A DNA stretch of 64,000 nucleotides from Punica granatum (GCF_007655135.1 NC_045134.1:2996982-3060981); one strand, 5' to 3'; positions 47,571 through 61,560 are shown, counted from the stretch's first letter. Numbers and translations: made by a program. Notes: generated by a model from the letters alone, not told the origin.

Positions 47571-50500
47571 ATGGCGTCAGGCAGCATTACCGTTTCCTGG
47601 GAGCTTCTGCTGGTTTTTGTGTCCATAGCCGCGGCTTCTGTGGTGGTTTCGGGGACGGCAACGGAAGAAGTGCCTCTTATGCGGAGTCATGACGGTGGCG
47701 GTTTCAGCAGATCATTCCATCGGATTTTTGATGCTTCCGAGTATGGGATTCTTCAGCTCAAGAACGGGTTGGCTCAGACTCCCCAGATGGGGTCAGCTCT
47801 CTCCTTTTCTTGTGACATGTTTGTGAAATGTTGGATTTTTCAGTCCTGGTTGTTGCATGCCGGTCAATGATTGTGATAACTTCAGTTGCTGTCATGTATG
47901 TGCTGAGAAATATTATTTCAGACGAAAAAATTAAAAAATGAACCACAGTCTTATATGAGAGTTGAGTCTAAAAACTTATTAACTTAAGCTTTTGGGTTGT
48001 TGATAAACTCAAGTTCGTGTAAGCTCAAGTGAGAATTTTACATGGTATCAGAGCGGGTTATGCTTATGCGAGCTAGTGTGAACTCACACCACACCAAGTC
48101 TAATGAGAAATTAGGAACTTAGTAGCGGATATTATCTCTAGCCTTAATCTCTTCTCGGATTGGTTTTGCTCGTGAATCCCTAGGAAAGACAATACCCTTG
48201 CCCATGACTTGAGCCAATTTGGCTCAAAGTCAAATTTTCATTCTCTTTGTACTTTTGAAAGGTACCCTTACCTAGATCCATCGACCTCTGTACCTTTTTC
48301 TAATTAATGAATTATTTTATTTAGCGAAAAAAAAGTCTAGTTTCGAGGTAGTCAAATTGCGCCTCATCTTAGTCTGGTCTAAGTGTGGCCTCATTATCAA
48401 GTATCTCCCCTCCTCTCATCCAAGGTGCAAGAAGAAGTTCACCTTGTGATTAAGTCCCAAACACGGAAGTTCAGTCCCGACTCATAATCAGTTCTTGAGG
48501 GCAGGTGTTCAAGTCTACGTGGCACGTCTAGGTGAAGGCCACACATTGCCACGTGAGGATGCGTGTTGAGACATATTGTTCCACATAGAAAAATTAAATA
48601 TAAATCAATGGGTTTATAAGTGATTGAATACTACAACCTATTGGTTTGAACTTTTGGGTTGGAGATGAGCCAAATCCAATGAAATTTTATAGTATGCTAT
48701 GTCTATGTGGGATCACCCTAGTTGTTGCTTGTGGCTTCTTTGGAAGCAAATTCGGCTTTTCAGTGATTTTGTTGTACTTGGCAGATGGAATAGTTGGAAC
48801 TTCTTTGGCTGCAACATCAATGAAACAGTGATCAAGGAAACTGGTATCAATATCATTCTCTTCCCCAGGATTTGGCTCTCTTTTGTACTCTGCTCTGCGA
48901 CTATTTTGTCCTGCCCAGTGATAGAACTGATTCTATAAACTTTGTGCATTGTTCGAATAGGGAGATCACTGACTGAGTGAATTTGAATTCTGATAGTAGA
49001 TGGTGACAGATTCACATACTGGACTGGTTATGTGCTTTCCTTTTAGTTATATGCTTTCCATTTTATGCAAATCAACGTATTGAGTTGCTTTTTTGGAGCT
49101 CAAGGACAGTCATCTGTTCAATTTAGTACTAATCAAAGTAGCGGCCATCACTTTAGAGTAATACCAAACTTCCAATGATTTTGATTCCGTAATAATATTC
49201 TAAGTTTTCTTGTCGTCAGCTAATGCGCTTATTTCGACCGGCCTTGCTGACTTGGGCTACGTGTATGTCAATATTGGTATTCTCCTGCTCTTGCAAATTA
49301 GGATTCTGTATCTTCCATTCCTATGGTGGTCATCATAATATATGCTCTTTGCAGATGATTGCTGGTCATCTGCAGCACGAGACTCGAAGGTCTGGTTTTA
49401 GTTGTCACTGACACTGCCTTTCTTTGTCAGGAGAGTGTACTCATTTAACTTGGTTCTGCAGGGTCGATTGGTTCCTGATCCAGAGACTTTTCCTTCGGGC
49501 ATAAAAGCCTTAGCTGATTACGTGCATGGGAAATACCTCAAGCTCGGGATTTATTCAGATGCTGGGTAGGATGGGATTTCCAAACTCGAAGTTATCGCTT
49601 CAGATGTTAATGAATGAAGATTGTGCTAACTTGCTCGAGTTCTTCTTGAAGGGTCTTTACATGTGAAGTTCGACCAGGTTCCCTCTACCATGAAAATGAT
49701 GATGCAGAGCTCTTTGCTTCTTGGGTCAGATTTTCTCTTCCTTGTAAAACATCCGGCTGCTTTCCTATTTGCAAATGATCACGTTGTTCATAAGAAGTCC
49801 TTTCATCACCAAGTCCGACTACACGTACAGGGGGCAGACTACTTGAAGTACGACAACTGTTACAATCTTGGCATCAGTCCACTGGAAAGGTTTCTCTTCT
49901 CCGTCTTTTTTTCTCTCTCTTAAATCCTTAATTTAGGAAGTTGAAACTGATGTTAACGTGTTGATAAACCAAACAAAATTTGGTCAATTGATGCATCAGA
50001 TATCCACCTATGCGGGAAGCTCTAAATGCGTCTGGACGCACGATCTTCTACTCTATTTGTGAATGGTAACCCATACTCTTCTCTTTATGCCCAAGTTCAT
50101 ATCATAAGTAATGCCAGTGAAAACAAAATCTTTCTTTTCTTTGGTTTTTCAGGGGAGTTGAAGATCCTGCATTATGGGCACGTGATGTCGGGAATAGCTG
50201 GCGCACAACTGATGACATCAACGACTCTTGGGTGAGGTAACACTATTCCACGAGTCAGTACCTTGATACCATTGGGCTTGTTGCCGGAATATGAATCCGG
50301 GCTAAGAAACTGTAAAACCTACCATTAAGAATGTTCGACATTCAATGAACAATCTAAGTACTGATGCCAACACGTTTTGGCTTCAATTCATTCAGCATGA
50401 CCAGGATTGCTGATCTGAACGACAAGTGGGCAGACTATGCAGGACCTGGAGGATGGAATGGTAAATAATTCGATCAAGGCCAAATGGCTCACGGATTCAT

Positions 50501-51461
50501 ACGAAGGGGTTTAATTGTAAATTCATGAGTTTGTTCTTCTTTCTATTACTTCCTGTCTCAGCAGATCCAGATATGTTGGAAGTGGGCAATGGAGGCATGA
50601 GTTATCAGGAATACCGTGCTCATTTCAGTATATGGGCTTTGATGAAGGTCTATTTTTCAGACCTTCTAACTTCTTTTCCTAGCTGTCCTCGTATATATGG
50701 CTTTCCTCGTAGTGAGATATTTGTGTCTCGATTATCTGCAGGCCCCCCTTTTAATCGGTTGCGACATCAGAAACATGACAGCAGAGACTTTCGAGCTTTT
50801 AAGCAATAAGGAGGTCATTGCAGTGAACCAGGGTAATGCTAAAATTTATTCTCTTCTAATGCGATTTTCCATTTTTTTGGCAGTCTTATCTTTCAAGAGA
50901 ATATGCAAACGAGAATGTTACATTTCTTGCAGATCCTCTGGGAGTTCAGGGAAGGAAGATTCAACTTTCTGGACCGGAGGGCTGTCATCAGGTTATGACT
51001 ACTAAATGACTTCCCCTCATACATGGACGCATTCTTCAGATTCACCACTGGGGTTATTCCTGCATTGGGCTTTAGGTATGGGGCGGGCCTTTGTCGGGAC
51101 ATCGGTTGGTGGTCGCTTTATGGAACAGATGCTCAAGAGCCTCAATAATCACGGCTAGATGGGAATCCCTCGGGCTTGAATCTAGCACCAGTGTTTCCAT
51201 TCAGGATCTGTGGCAGGTAACAGCCGATCGAGGTTGCCAGGAGCTAGCTTGAAATTATTAAAATATGACTAGGTTTCGTTCCGGTTCTTTGGCAAGTAGC
51301 TCCATTTGCTGCTCATTATTGTTCTTTCTTTTTTTTCCCCCACATTGCAGCACGAAGAAGTCGCAGAAAATGCAGTATCATCCTTTAGCTCTTGGGTCGA
51401 AGCTCATAACTGTCACATGTATATATTCACGCCTTGGTCGATATCTATCTCCGACATATAG
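47571..51461 (+). CDS. AGAL3: Alpha-galactosidase, GH27, AGAL3 type
   Basis: Fifteen exons join in frame to 435 residues: 47571-47791, 48785-48843, 49220-49276, 49355-49389, 49462-49565, 49652-49724, 49831-49889, 50000-50065, 50153-50236, 50396-50460, 50565-50647, 50742-50832, 50933-50991, 51076-51216, 51351-51461. A signal peptide (about residues 10-28) precedes the GH27 barrel: [31 protein letters not shown], then [10 protein letters not shown] with the nucleophile Asp191. [10 protein letters not shown] carries the acid/base Asp246, and [20 protein letters not shown] follows. The C-terminal beta domain ends at DLWQHEEV and the final SDI. It hydrolyses terminal alpha-galactosyl groups from raffinose-type sugars or wall galactans in the apoplast or vacuole. 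It is very close to Arabidopsis AGAL3 (437 residues). Intron 1 carries a TRIM element. Confidence 0.96.
47901..48691 (+). mobile_element. TRIM-like LTR element inside AGAL3 intron 1
   Basis: The LTRs at 47901-48042 and 48564-48691 are diverged but colinear. Both start TG(C/T)TGAGA(A/C)ATATT, both contain AAAAATTAAA and CTTTTGGGTTG, and they end TTTTACA and TTTTATA. TGGTATCAGAGC (48043-48054) follows the left LTR with no gap and is an exact initiator-Met-tRNA primer-binding site. GTATG flanks both ends exactly (47896-47900 and 48692-48696). The interior of about 520 bases has no coding capacity. The sense matches the gene. The divergence between the LTRs implies an old insertion. The gene's splice sites are intact. 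Confidence 0.88.
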
Positions 51462-52198
51462 AGCTAGTTTCACCAAAGTTTTGGCCTTCATGCAACTTGA
51501 TCGGGAACCTAGACCAGAAAACTGGTGAAATTCCGGGCAATTTTCAGCCCAGGGCTCTCATTTCAACGTGAAACGAGTATTATATTGAGATTTGCCCAAT
51601 ATTGTCACCCCTCAAACATGTTCGTTTGGTCTTCCAATTTGCGCTTAGAATCGGGTATATATGACCCCAATATTGCCATCTCCTATCTTCCAATTTGCGC
51701 TTGGGACGATGGGCGGCAATTCTCGATTTTTAATTTTGGTTTCTAGTTTCTTTTTCTTTTTAGGTAAGAAATTTCAATTTCACATATTATCGAAACCATC
51801 ACAATAGTCAACGTCTAGATCCAGGGTTCGATCCTCATTGAACTTTGGTCTAGAAATTACTTCAAGTGCCTCGAGGATTAACCGGACACTTGGAAGGAAG
51901 AACTCGGTCGAAAAAACTGGGAGTCTCGTGCAAAGACTAAAAGAGTAGGATTCTGAAACCGTTCAACTTTCAATAGGATCCCTCCATTAACGACAAAAGC
52001 ATGAGTTGCGGAGTTTGCTCACGAAAGATCGCAAAGATCACAGGACAGGTAAATGGAACAGATCTCAACTGGACATTGCTTTCATAAGATCTTCAAAACC
52101 CATAGACAAAACCATGGTAACTCAAGTTTCAGATTAACAGTATAGACTACTGTGTTGGTCTTGATTATTCGGTTTCAAGCATCCACCGGAGAGAGCAG
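51462..52198. other. Convergent 3' intergenic region with a SINE-like fragment
   Basis: The 3' ends of AGAL3 (+) and the nucleotidyltransferase (-) face each other here. At about 51785-51960 a B-box-perfect GGGTTCGATCC (51822-51832) lies in a tRNA-related context, probably a fragment of another SINE. No tRNA cloverleaf could be completed around it. Confidence 0.45.
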
Positions 52199-55100
52199 TC
52201 ACTGAGCTAGGGGTGGGAACTCTCCTTCATCTTCGAGCTGGAAAGGCTTTGCTGAAGTGCTGCAGATCATTGAAGAAGCAAAATAAGTTAATACTTCGCT
52301 CTCTTGTGGTCGGAGAGACTGGCAAACAAATTTCCAGACTACGAAAACTATTTTCTGGAAAATGGAAAACATGGAAGCTTTTGAATGCATACTTCATGCA
52401 GTCCCTCGGCTTCTAGAGAAACGAAAAACCGACTTACTGGAGAATTTCCCAGGCCAAAACAAAGCCCGCAATTGGTTTTAGGAAATTCTTCTGAAGTATC
52501 CTTTTTCCCATGACCATTCACTTGTAGAACAAAGAGAATAATGGAAAAAAACAAGTTTGAAATTGCAGTTCTTTATTTACTTAATTCTTCGATAAGATAG
52601 TTGGAAAACCCAAAATCTTTGCAGTGTTCGGAAACCAAATGGGCATTATATTCTCCAGTATGTTTCATAAGCTAGAAACCACCAGCTTACCTTTCATCGG
52701 CGCTCTCCAGTGATCTGGGTTCTTTCCCCTTCTCTGATGAAGAACTGCTCATCAAGACTTCCCCAGCATTCTGGCACGACACAACTTTCTTTGCAGTCAC
52801 TGAAGAAGACTGTCCGACTGAAGACTGAAAACTCCCAAAGCAGATGCTTGGTTCCCCAGCTTTCGGAGGCACGACCTCAGATTGATTGGTGCGAGCTTCC
52901 ACAACAGCATCAGTCTTCTTGAGGCTTGATAGAAGTGGGAACTGTTCTGGTGAGAGATCAAAACAGCCACTCCCTTCACCCTCCTCTTTCTTCGGAGCCT
53001 CAATTGCCTCTGCCTCCATAGTTGACAGTTTCCTGGAAGATCCTGAATTTCCAGCCCTAGACCAAATCTGTGTTCTTTTTGGAGGACGGCGGGCCTGGAG
53101 ATTTCAAAAGCGCAATCAGCTAAGAAAGGAAAACAGAGTAATATCATGGTTTTACAAATGGGACTAGCCGTTTAACTGATTAAAAGTTGGGCCATTGGGT
53201 TCAATCGGGTTTTTATTTGGGTCTAATGGAGCTTTTTAGATATATGGATATTCATTCAAACAAGTGAATTTTAAAAATTTAAGAGCAATAAAACCAATTG
53301 AAAGCAAGAACATGCAGGTTGCAGAGAAAACTGACGTGAACTGTCAGACCTGAGCAAGCTGACTGGTTCATCTAGTTCACAGGCAGATCCTTTCATAAGG
53401 ACCAGACACTTTACGGGTCCATCATCAGTTAACCTGATCCATTCAGCCTATTTGGTCCAACATATAAAACTACTATAGGCAACATCAAGGCTTTTGAGAT
53501 TGATTATTTCCCTTACCGTGACCGGGATGTAAGTTCCAGTCCCTCTTGACCTCCCAAACTCAATGTAGGAGGCAGCTCTTGGAGATTGTGGGTGCTGGAG
53601 ATGGGGCCTTGGGACAAAGGCATCTGCGCCTCTCCAGGAAGAAGGCGTGGCTCGGCTCTGGAACTGGAGCCTGGAGGAAGGGCTCCATCGTCCATCGTTC
53701 TGATTCCTAGGAGATGGCGGTGCAAGAGCTGGTGCGGTAAGAGCAAGTGATGGAAGAGAAGGCGGTTGATCAGAAGATAGTGCATGTTCTTGGCGCTGCT
53801 GTCCATGAAGAAAGTCATTATAGTAAGAGTCAAGCTCTCCATTAAGGCTGAAGCGTTCGAACTTCCCAGTCCCAAATACAGGGACAGGAGCATCCACATC
53901 CAGCCTCACTCCCCTACCATTCCTGTTGAGAGTGTTGAGGAAAAAAGTCTCAAGCTCTCGAACCATTTGTTCAATTGGGAGCATGAGAATCGTACCAAGC
54001 GTTCTGGCCCCATAAGCAAAGGCACATTTAATCCGCATGGCATTGCCTGAGAGAAATATAAGATTATCGTCATATAATGCAAATATAAAATAAAACAATG
54101 AGTCAATGACAATCATAAACGTGAGAAAGCCCAGATTAATATTCTCTTGGAAGCATCAATAGAAGGAGAACCAGTACATGTCAGACTCTCTTTACAGCCC
54201 AAGTAATCAGCAAAACTGGCAGAGCAAAATTTGTCCTCCTCGTGTTCCCCAGAGCAGAGTCAGTCTCAGAGTACAGTATTAATACTTATCTCGTGGCTCG
54301 GTTGGATTATGAGGTCATAACATGTTGCAAATAATACAAACACCCAAGAACATATTCTGATCATTTTATCTTGAATGGTGGGTTATTATATTAATGCATG
54401 TTAATGTACAGATTTATCAAAAATAAAGATCAAGCGCAATACTTAGCAAATTGGCTATCTACTCTTAAAAAAATAAAACCATGAGCAATGTCATTAAACA
54501 AGATGCCGCAGACATATCAAACATAGAGAGAAGAGAAAACTCCTAGAAGACAAGTTGATTTAGTGAAACAAGGTCAGGCATGAGTAAGATCAACACATAT
54601 ATCCACATTTTCTTTTCAATCTTTTTTCTATCAACGACTTGGAAATTGACTGCCTCACATCAGAATTGGCCTTCGCTTGGGTAAGCCATCATTAATTAGA
54701 CACGATAATTCACAGCCAATTAAGCTTCAACTTGGTTTCCCTTGGGAGCAAACAGGCAAGCATCATCTTAGTCTTTCGCAGGCACATTATCAAGCAGGTT
54801 TAATAGGAAAGAATGGTCATACTTACCCTTACTCACACTGCGTCCCAGATTGTTGTTCTCCTTTAAAGGATCCACTATGTTCAAGTGCTTAACCGGAAAC
54901 CTCTTGGTTCGGTCATCAGGGTCCGGAACCGAAAACAGCTCTTTACAGCTTCTAAGGAAGTCCTTGCCAAGCAACAGCTGATCAACATTAATATCCGTGG
55001 AATCGACTGCACAGTGAAAAACACAGTCAACTGAAATAAAAGTTTATCAATCCCACGGAAATAGCATCATCTATTACCAATATAAAAGCAGGAGCAGTCC

Positions 55101-58100
55101 CCTCTATATCTCCTTCAAATTCTGAAAGAATTACTGAAAGAAACTTTCAAAATTATTCATAACAGAATTTTCAATAACCAATTAAAATTTTTTGAAAAAA
55201 AAACCTCAAATGATTTTAGAAACCAGTTGTTAATCTATCATTTTTCTCTGGCCATTTTTCTCTGCACAATCTAATTTTGAACTTTTATTTGGCCAAGAAC
55301 ATTTGAATATATCAGAAGTGGCCCAGGCTTTTAGATGGATACCAAGGGACTCCACTTACCCACTAGCCCTGGAAGGGATTCTATAGCAATGGGACCATAT
55401 ATGCTGATACAACGACGTTGCCAGTTGAACTTGCTGAAGTAGTCCAAGAACTTGCACAGGACCTGCAGACAATAATACTCCAATCAAAAGCTAGCTCCCA
55501 ACATTCGGATTTGTAAAGGAAATGTTCATTCTTGAGAATCCCCACCCCTAAAGGACCGCTGACAGATGCATGGAAGAGATTGATGATACACAGGACCATT
55601 ATTTCCAGCCCATAGGTGGAAATCAGTCCATTTTGAGAGCCAAGTATACGGCCTTCATAGAAGCACCAGGCTTTGACCAACAGAACACTGCGCTTGAAGA
55701 GATGCTCTTTCCCTATAAGTCGGTCAACCTGTGGGAAATAATATACGGCAACAGACAAATAATATGAACTAGGATAGAAACACCACCACCATGTTGGTGT
55801 GCGTGTGTGCATGCACATGCACATATGAGAGACAAAGAAGGTTGTTTCAGTTATGTGACCTATCCTTGCATATCTTAATTCAGCTTAATTCAGCAAAGCC
55901 CCACTAGTCCCCCACACACAACCACCCCCCCAAGAGAAAGAGAAGTGGGGGAGGGGTGATGCGGGAGAAAATTAGTAGCAAAAAATGCTGAATTTAAAAC
56001 ATGGATAGTAGAAAGTACCTGCTCAAGAAAGCAAAGAGCACCAAGTCCAGCAATTTGATTGAAAGAGACGTCAACTGCAATGTTCTTCACGTTTAACTTA
56101 ACGATCTTAACCTGCCATCCAACATCGTAGATAGAAACAGAGACAGTTTAAGTCCAGCAAATTCATGAGAACTAGACAACATGTGGCTCATGTCTGTCTG
56201 ACTAGAGAGACACGACAATTAGGGGCTTTGATTGCCAAAAACATGCTTCTCATAAATTTTAAATCAACTTCGATGAGGTGATAGGAAGAGTGAGTTGATG
56301 TATGCATGCAATATAGAAAACCAAAAGAATAAATAGGGTATGCATTGATCGTTCCCTTTATATGATTGCATTAACAGAATAGTGTCAATTTTTTCCTGCA
56401 ACTAGATTTTATTACCTTGAAAACTGATAAATGATAGGTAAGATCTGAATGATAATGCAATTAATACAAGCACGGCAAGCAAAAAGCAAAATACCTTGCT
56501 TCAGAGAAATGCAACAAATAGGGGATTGAGAAGATAACAAAAACTAGACTTGATTGTGTGCATAATTTATTTAGCAAAACCAGTTTACACTTGATGATGT
56601 TATTTGGATAGGATGTATTATGTACAACAGTTTAATGGAATAAGGATCCCTCATCTGGGATCCCTAGAGCCGTTGGATGACTTAGGTCCCTTAGTATGAA
56701 ATTACTAGGATTGACAAGTTATTCTGACAACTTTTAAGTAAGAGCTTCCCATTGGCAAGAAGCTGCAGACTAGGAAAGATTAAAAACCAGTCTGACGGAA
56801 CATTTTGTGTTTAACATGGTAGCAGAAGGCCACTTAATGTCATCAGAACTATTGAGACCATTCCTTGAAAGATGGTAGCCGATGATAGATTTTAGCTAGA
56901 AAAGACTAGATTAAAATACAGGTAATAGACAAATAACCTTGATCCCTTGGCTTTGACCAGAAGAGTGATAATAAAGCATAAGGCGGGAAAGATCTCATTC
57001 AGGCATATACACGGAGCTTGATTACTGTAAATTCTCCACTGAATATTCACTATTTTGAGAAACCGACTTGATTTCATAGGTTTTATGGTCCGACTCACAG
57101 AACTGACCAATAAATTCATGCACTTTGTATAACAATGAAAAATTGTCTGAACGTTTTTCCGCTGAAAGAAGCTTCACTAACAGGCTTTGGCTACATCAAC
57201 TTGTGACCATTCAAACATCCGAGTTGAAAACGGAAGTAAGACCCTTCTGGAAGCAGATCTTACTGCAATAGACTAGTTAAATAGGAAAATGGATAAGTTG
57301 GTAATGGGACTTCATAGTTGCAAGAACTTCAGTAAGGACCAAAGGTTAAGGTATGTGAAGATAGAAAAAACTAGTTTACATGATCTCTCTACATTCTTGG
57401 TCTCTTTTGGATCAAGGCTTGTCTCAAAGGTCTTTGTATTCGCAAGTGCTATTTAAAGTTTATTCCCATACCTTTTAATTTCAATCCATAATTTACAAAC
57501 AAGCATATATAAGCACCCTAAATCCATGACTTCATAAATGCAACATTTAGGTCTGGATAAGCAGATAAATATTGTGCCATGCATGCCAGTCATGAGTTAA
57601 AACAAAAACATGTACATAATCCTACAAATTTTAGCATAGACTGTAAGCGTAATAATCATTCTTCTCACAATACAATTCTGTTATCTATTAAAAAGCAGCA
57701 CTGCCCAAGTTTGGATTGTTTGTGTAATAACAGTTGGAATTCACAAAGAAACATACCAACCTAATCTAAAATTATGGAACCTACTTTTGTTTTCAATGAG
57801 CTAAACAATAAAATAATAGAGGAATAAGTGGATCTATCAAAAAGAAAAGAGAAATAAGTGGTACGTTAGGGGTGAATATAGTTAAACCTGTGCATGAATA
57901 ATTTGGACGTCCTTCATTTTGAACTCGCCATTGATGCTCCCTCTTTCTTCTACCATACTGCACAGTCCTCTGATCAAATCTTCCACCAAGTTCTGATGGC
58001 AGAGTACAGTCACATCAATATCTCCGTCAGGAAGATATGTTCTCAATGGGACTGAGCCAAACGCAAAGACCTGCAAAAAGTGCAAACGATCTGCACATTA

Positions 58101-59573
58101 TTTTTTAACTTAATCAAGATAGTGTTACAATTTCCATAATAAGATGAACGTTTATCTGAACAGTCACTTATTTGCATTTAGTGTCAAACCTAGATCTCAT
58201 ATATATTGGGTAACAGGCTCCCTCACAACGATGAAGGCCCATCGCATGGAATCGAGTATATAAAGTGCATATTGACATCAAGAGTGTGGAGGCTCTAATC
58301 CAGAAATGATGTCATGTGAAGGGAGAGAAAGAGATTCGGAGAAGCCATGTGTTTTCTTTTATTGACATGTGGATATGCATATTGACATCAAGAGTGGGTA
58401 AGCTTTAGATATTGCCATTATATCCCAGTATATTATGCCTACTATAACAGAAATGAATTTGTAACACGACAAAAGGTGATACATGAAAATCACTGTTCAA
58501 GCACAAATAGAAGTTATTGCAATTAAGCTAATGAATTAGTTTTCCAGATAAGATAAATACAAATTGTTGTGCCACAAAATAAATGAAGGTTATCTATGTG
58601 GTTACCTATGCTTTGACTTTATGGCATTCTATATAAAGCAGGCTAGAACCGGTAACATATATAATCTCCATTTTCAAAAATTTTGGCAAGCATATAAACT
58701 GAGTAGTATCATGGGTCGGCATTTCACTTCATTGTACATTTAAAATTGACAGCATTATCAAGATAAATGCCATGACATAAATAATACAGTACAACTTCGT
58801 CTAACAAGTTTAAGTCTAAAATTACGTTAACTTCTCATAGGGTTATGATGGATAAGCCTATATCAACTTGATAGCTTGTCTGGATTGAGGGTTATGACGG
58901 GTTATGGAGGGGTGGGTTATGGAGGGTTACCCACCCCTCCATAACACGTCATAACCCGCAACCCAAACAACCACTAAGAGCTGGAGAGAAAACCTAACCG
59001 ATCCATTTTGCACCATTTAAAGGGAGCTTATACCTCATCAACGTGCCTGTGTAGGCTAACACAATCAGGAGCCCAGTGCATCACAACTGCAATGTAAGTC
59101 ACATTCTATGCTGGAATCTATCTCATGAGCTATTCTAATTTCCTATATGAGCTAAACTCGCCAAGCTTGAGTTCACCAAATGAGTTCAACGATCTGCACA
59201 TCTAGTAAGAATTTGAGAAATATGGGCTTTCTTTGGTTGGGTGAAAAAGGGGAAAAAAAACTTTAGTTAAAGGGAAATATAATTTCCCTATCATGCAAAC
59301 ACTCTCAGCCAAGGTAAACAGAGGGTATTTAGTCAAACTCACCTCAAGCCCAAAATACCCACTGATTAGTTGTGCAAGATACTCAATCACCTCTTTCCTC
59401 TTGTGCTGAGAAACTACAGTTGGCTGAAAAGTACCTAATATTTCTTCAGTTCTTTGTTCAGCCAATGCCCAAACTTCCACATCGAAAGACAATGGCAGTT
59501 GACTAGATGAAGTTTGGGGGACAGACGATATAAAGGAGGAAGAAGGTGAAAATTGTAGATAGAGATTTTCCAT
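52199..59573 (-). CDS. Nucleotidyltransferase with PAP/OAS1 substrate-binding domain (non-canonical poly(A)-polymerase-like)
   Basis: Nine exons on the minus strand (59573-59343, 58070-57888, 56111-56019, 55728-55546, 55462-55360, 55006-54827, 54046-53517, 53094-52691, 52259-52199) join in frame to 655 residues. The polymerase-beta-type fold has FGSVPLRTYLPDGDIDVTVL with catalytic Asp94 and Asp96. A third Asp is probably Asp152 in KNIAVDVSFNQIAGL. The substrate-binding helical domain follows (RSVLLVKAWCFYEGRILG, ISTYGLEIMVLCIINLF). The last 220 residues are Ser/Pro-rich and end KPFQLEDEGEFPPLAQ. Family members such as Arabidopsis At3g56320 and At2g40520 are predicted nucleotidyltransferases whose RNA substrates are unknown to me. 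The introns are long, one about 1.8 kb. The 3' end converges on AGAL3. Confidence 0.92.
58877..58969. repeat. Near-perfect inverted repeat (hairpin) in a nucleotidyltransferase intron
   Basis: The left arm GGGTTATGACGGGTTATGGA plus GGGGTGGGT (ending 58917) pairs with the right arm ACCCACCCCTCC plus ATAACACGTCATAACCC (from 58929). There is one mismatch over 29 bases. The loop is 11 bases. Weaker pairing extends both arms to about 41 bases (58877 and 58969). It lies in intron 1 (58071-59342). It is a foldback element or remnant. A role in RNA is not shown. Confidence 0.85.
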
Positions 59574-61560
59574 CTCTTTATATACAAAAGAATTCTCCTG
59601 TTTCTACAAGAACTCTCTTTTCTACAAAAACAAAAAATCCAGAAATGGTTTCTACAAGCGATAGCAACACACACAAAGAGGCCACTTAGGATTTTTGGAC
59701 ATAAGACTGCACTGATGAAGCAGGTTAGACCATTAGGCTGCAGTGAATTCCTGATAGAGGTTTCTAGGTCCTTGCCCCAAAGGAGTCTATGTAGGTCCTT
59801 GCCCCCAAAGAGTCTTAGATAGCTAAATGCGTTTTCAGAAGGCTCGTTGAAGAAATCTGAAGAGCTCAAATGAAGATCATACCAAGAAGAGCTTTCATGT
59901 GGGTATCATGTCAAGCTGAGAAAATTAGGCATCTCGAGTACTTATAAACTAAGACTAAGGGGAAAAATCTGAGGTTCTCTGAAAATGAAGGGTAAGTAAT
60001 GCACCTGGTTCTCTAAACTCAGGAAACGGCTGGAGAGGGAGAGAGGGAAAGAGGGGGAAGGGTGAGCGAGAGATTAGGAAATGGGGGAAAAAATGGGGTT
60101 ACAGAACAGAGATTGAAGAGATGATATATTAATTTGTCAAGGGAAACAAAATTGAAATCCAAAGGAAGGATTTAATCAATTTTTTGCCAAAATGAGAGAC
60201 CCACTTTGACAAGAGGCATCTTTCAACAACAGGAAGCTATTTCCTATGAGCCAATGTAGAGAATAAAACTAAATTCAGTAAAAAAATAACTTTGCAGTCA
60301 CAAGACTTCCTTTTATTGAACCACAAAATTGATGGCAAAAGTGAAATCAGTCAAAGAAAATTCTTACTTTGCTCTCTTAATAATTCTTTCCTAAAAAATG
60401 ATTCTGATAAGAACATATTAAACAACTTTACTACTAAATCTCAAATCCTCGCACAGATTTTCACCTTAAATTACATTAATTAATGTGAATGGGATTTCAT
60501 AATTATTATCTTCCCAAATATTTAGTCCATTTACCTTTACAATAGAGATGCCAACCCATTCTGTGGAAGTTTTTGTATTTTCTTTACTGGCAATAAGTAG
60601 CCCTATTTTCCTCCTTCTCCAAATTTTTAAATCTTCTCCAAAAATAAGTAGCTTATTGTTCTTTCTGTGGCTGTTAGACAATATTAATGAATTTCACCAA
60701 GTTTTCTAATGTGCTAATTTATATTTTGAACCGCACACAAACCTATTGACCAAAGAAATAACATTGTACTGAGAAATAATTGAAAATGAAAACTCTCATT
60801 ATGTACTGAAATTTTGGCCAAAAAAAAAATTATGTATTGAAAATAGGTAACCACTAACATGATCAATCAATTTAGCTGCTAATACAATGTGTCAATAACA
60901 AAACGGATTACATGAACTCTGGTTTTCTACTAAAAAACAAACTAAAAAAAGTTTTGGAACAAATCTATTGCTAAAAGCAGGGCATAACGCGAGACAAGAA
61001 ACTTATCGGATTGCGGAAATTTAGGGTCCTATCACAAACTATCTGAACTAAAATTGGTTGTGCTTCCTTAATCTGCGAAGTGCACGTGGTTACACAGAGG
61101 ACAGTACAGGGTTTGCTCTCACCGTCCCATTGCATGAAATTCGGAAAACCTTCCATCTTCCTCTCACAATCAATAAAATGATCCAAACTTATTATACAAG
61201 TTTCCTCTTAAATTTCCCCGTGTCCGTAGGTTCACCATTCCTGAGTTCCTCATCCCATCTCGAACTATGAGGCATAAAAAACTATGCCTTTTGTACAGGG
61301 CAAGAGCAACAATTTACTAGGCCCATCCGCTTCAAATCACTCCGGCTTGTAATAAGCTGTGATTTTGCAAATATGGAAACTTATGCTATGCTTTGCCTAA
61401 GGAATCATGATCAGAAGCCCACAAAGCAAGCCATAATTTTCCTCGTTGCCCTATAAAGCAAATCACAGCACACAAATTTGTGGGTTTTGCTTATAATGCA
61501 TCATCCATCCCTCTAACGTACATCAATCTCCTCATAAACAGCTTAAAAACAGTAAACCAT
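59574..61560. other. Nucleotidyltransferase promoter/leader and non-genic DNA
   Basis: The first several hundred bases, G/A-rich around 60000-60075, should hold the 5' leader and promoter. From 60.1 to 61.5 kb I see only A/T-rich DNA. The frame at 60971-61186 (-) contains Cys-rich PCTVLCVTTCTSQ but has no family match that I recognise and no clear splice partner. Confidence 0.45.

Noticed and set aside
51815..51835. Possible tRNA gene (perfect B box GGGTTCGATCC)
   Set aside because: No acceptor stem, anticodon arm or A box could be placed at the right spacing. It fits a SINE fragment better.
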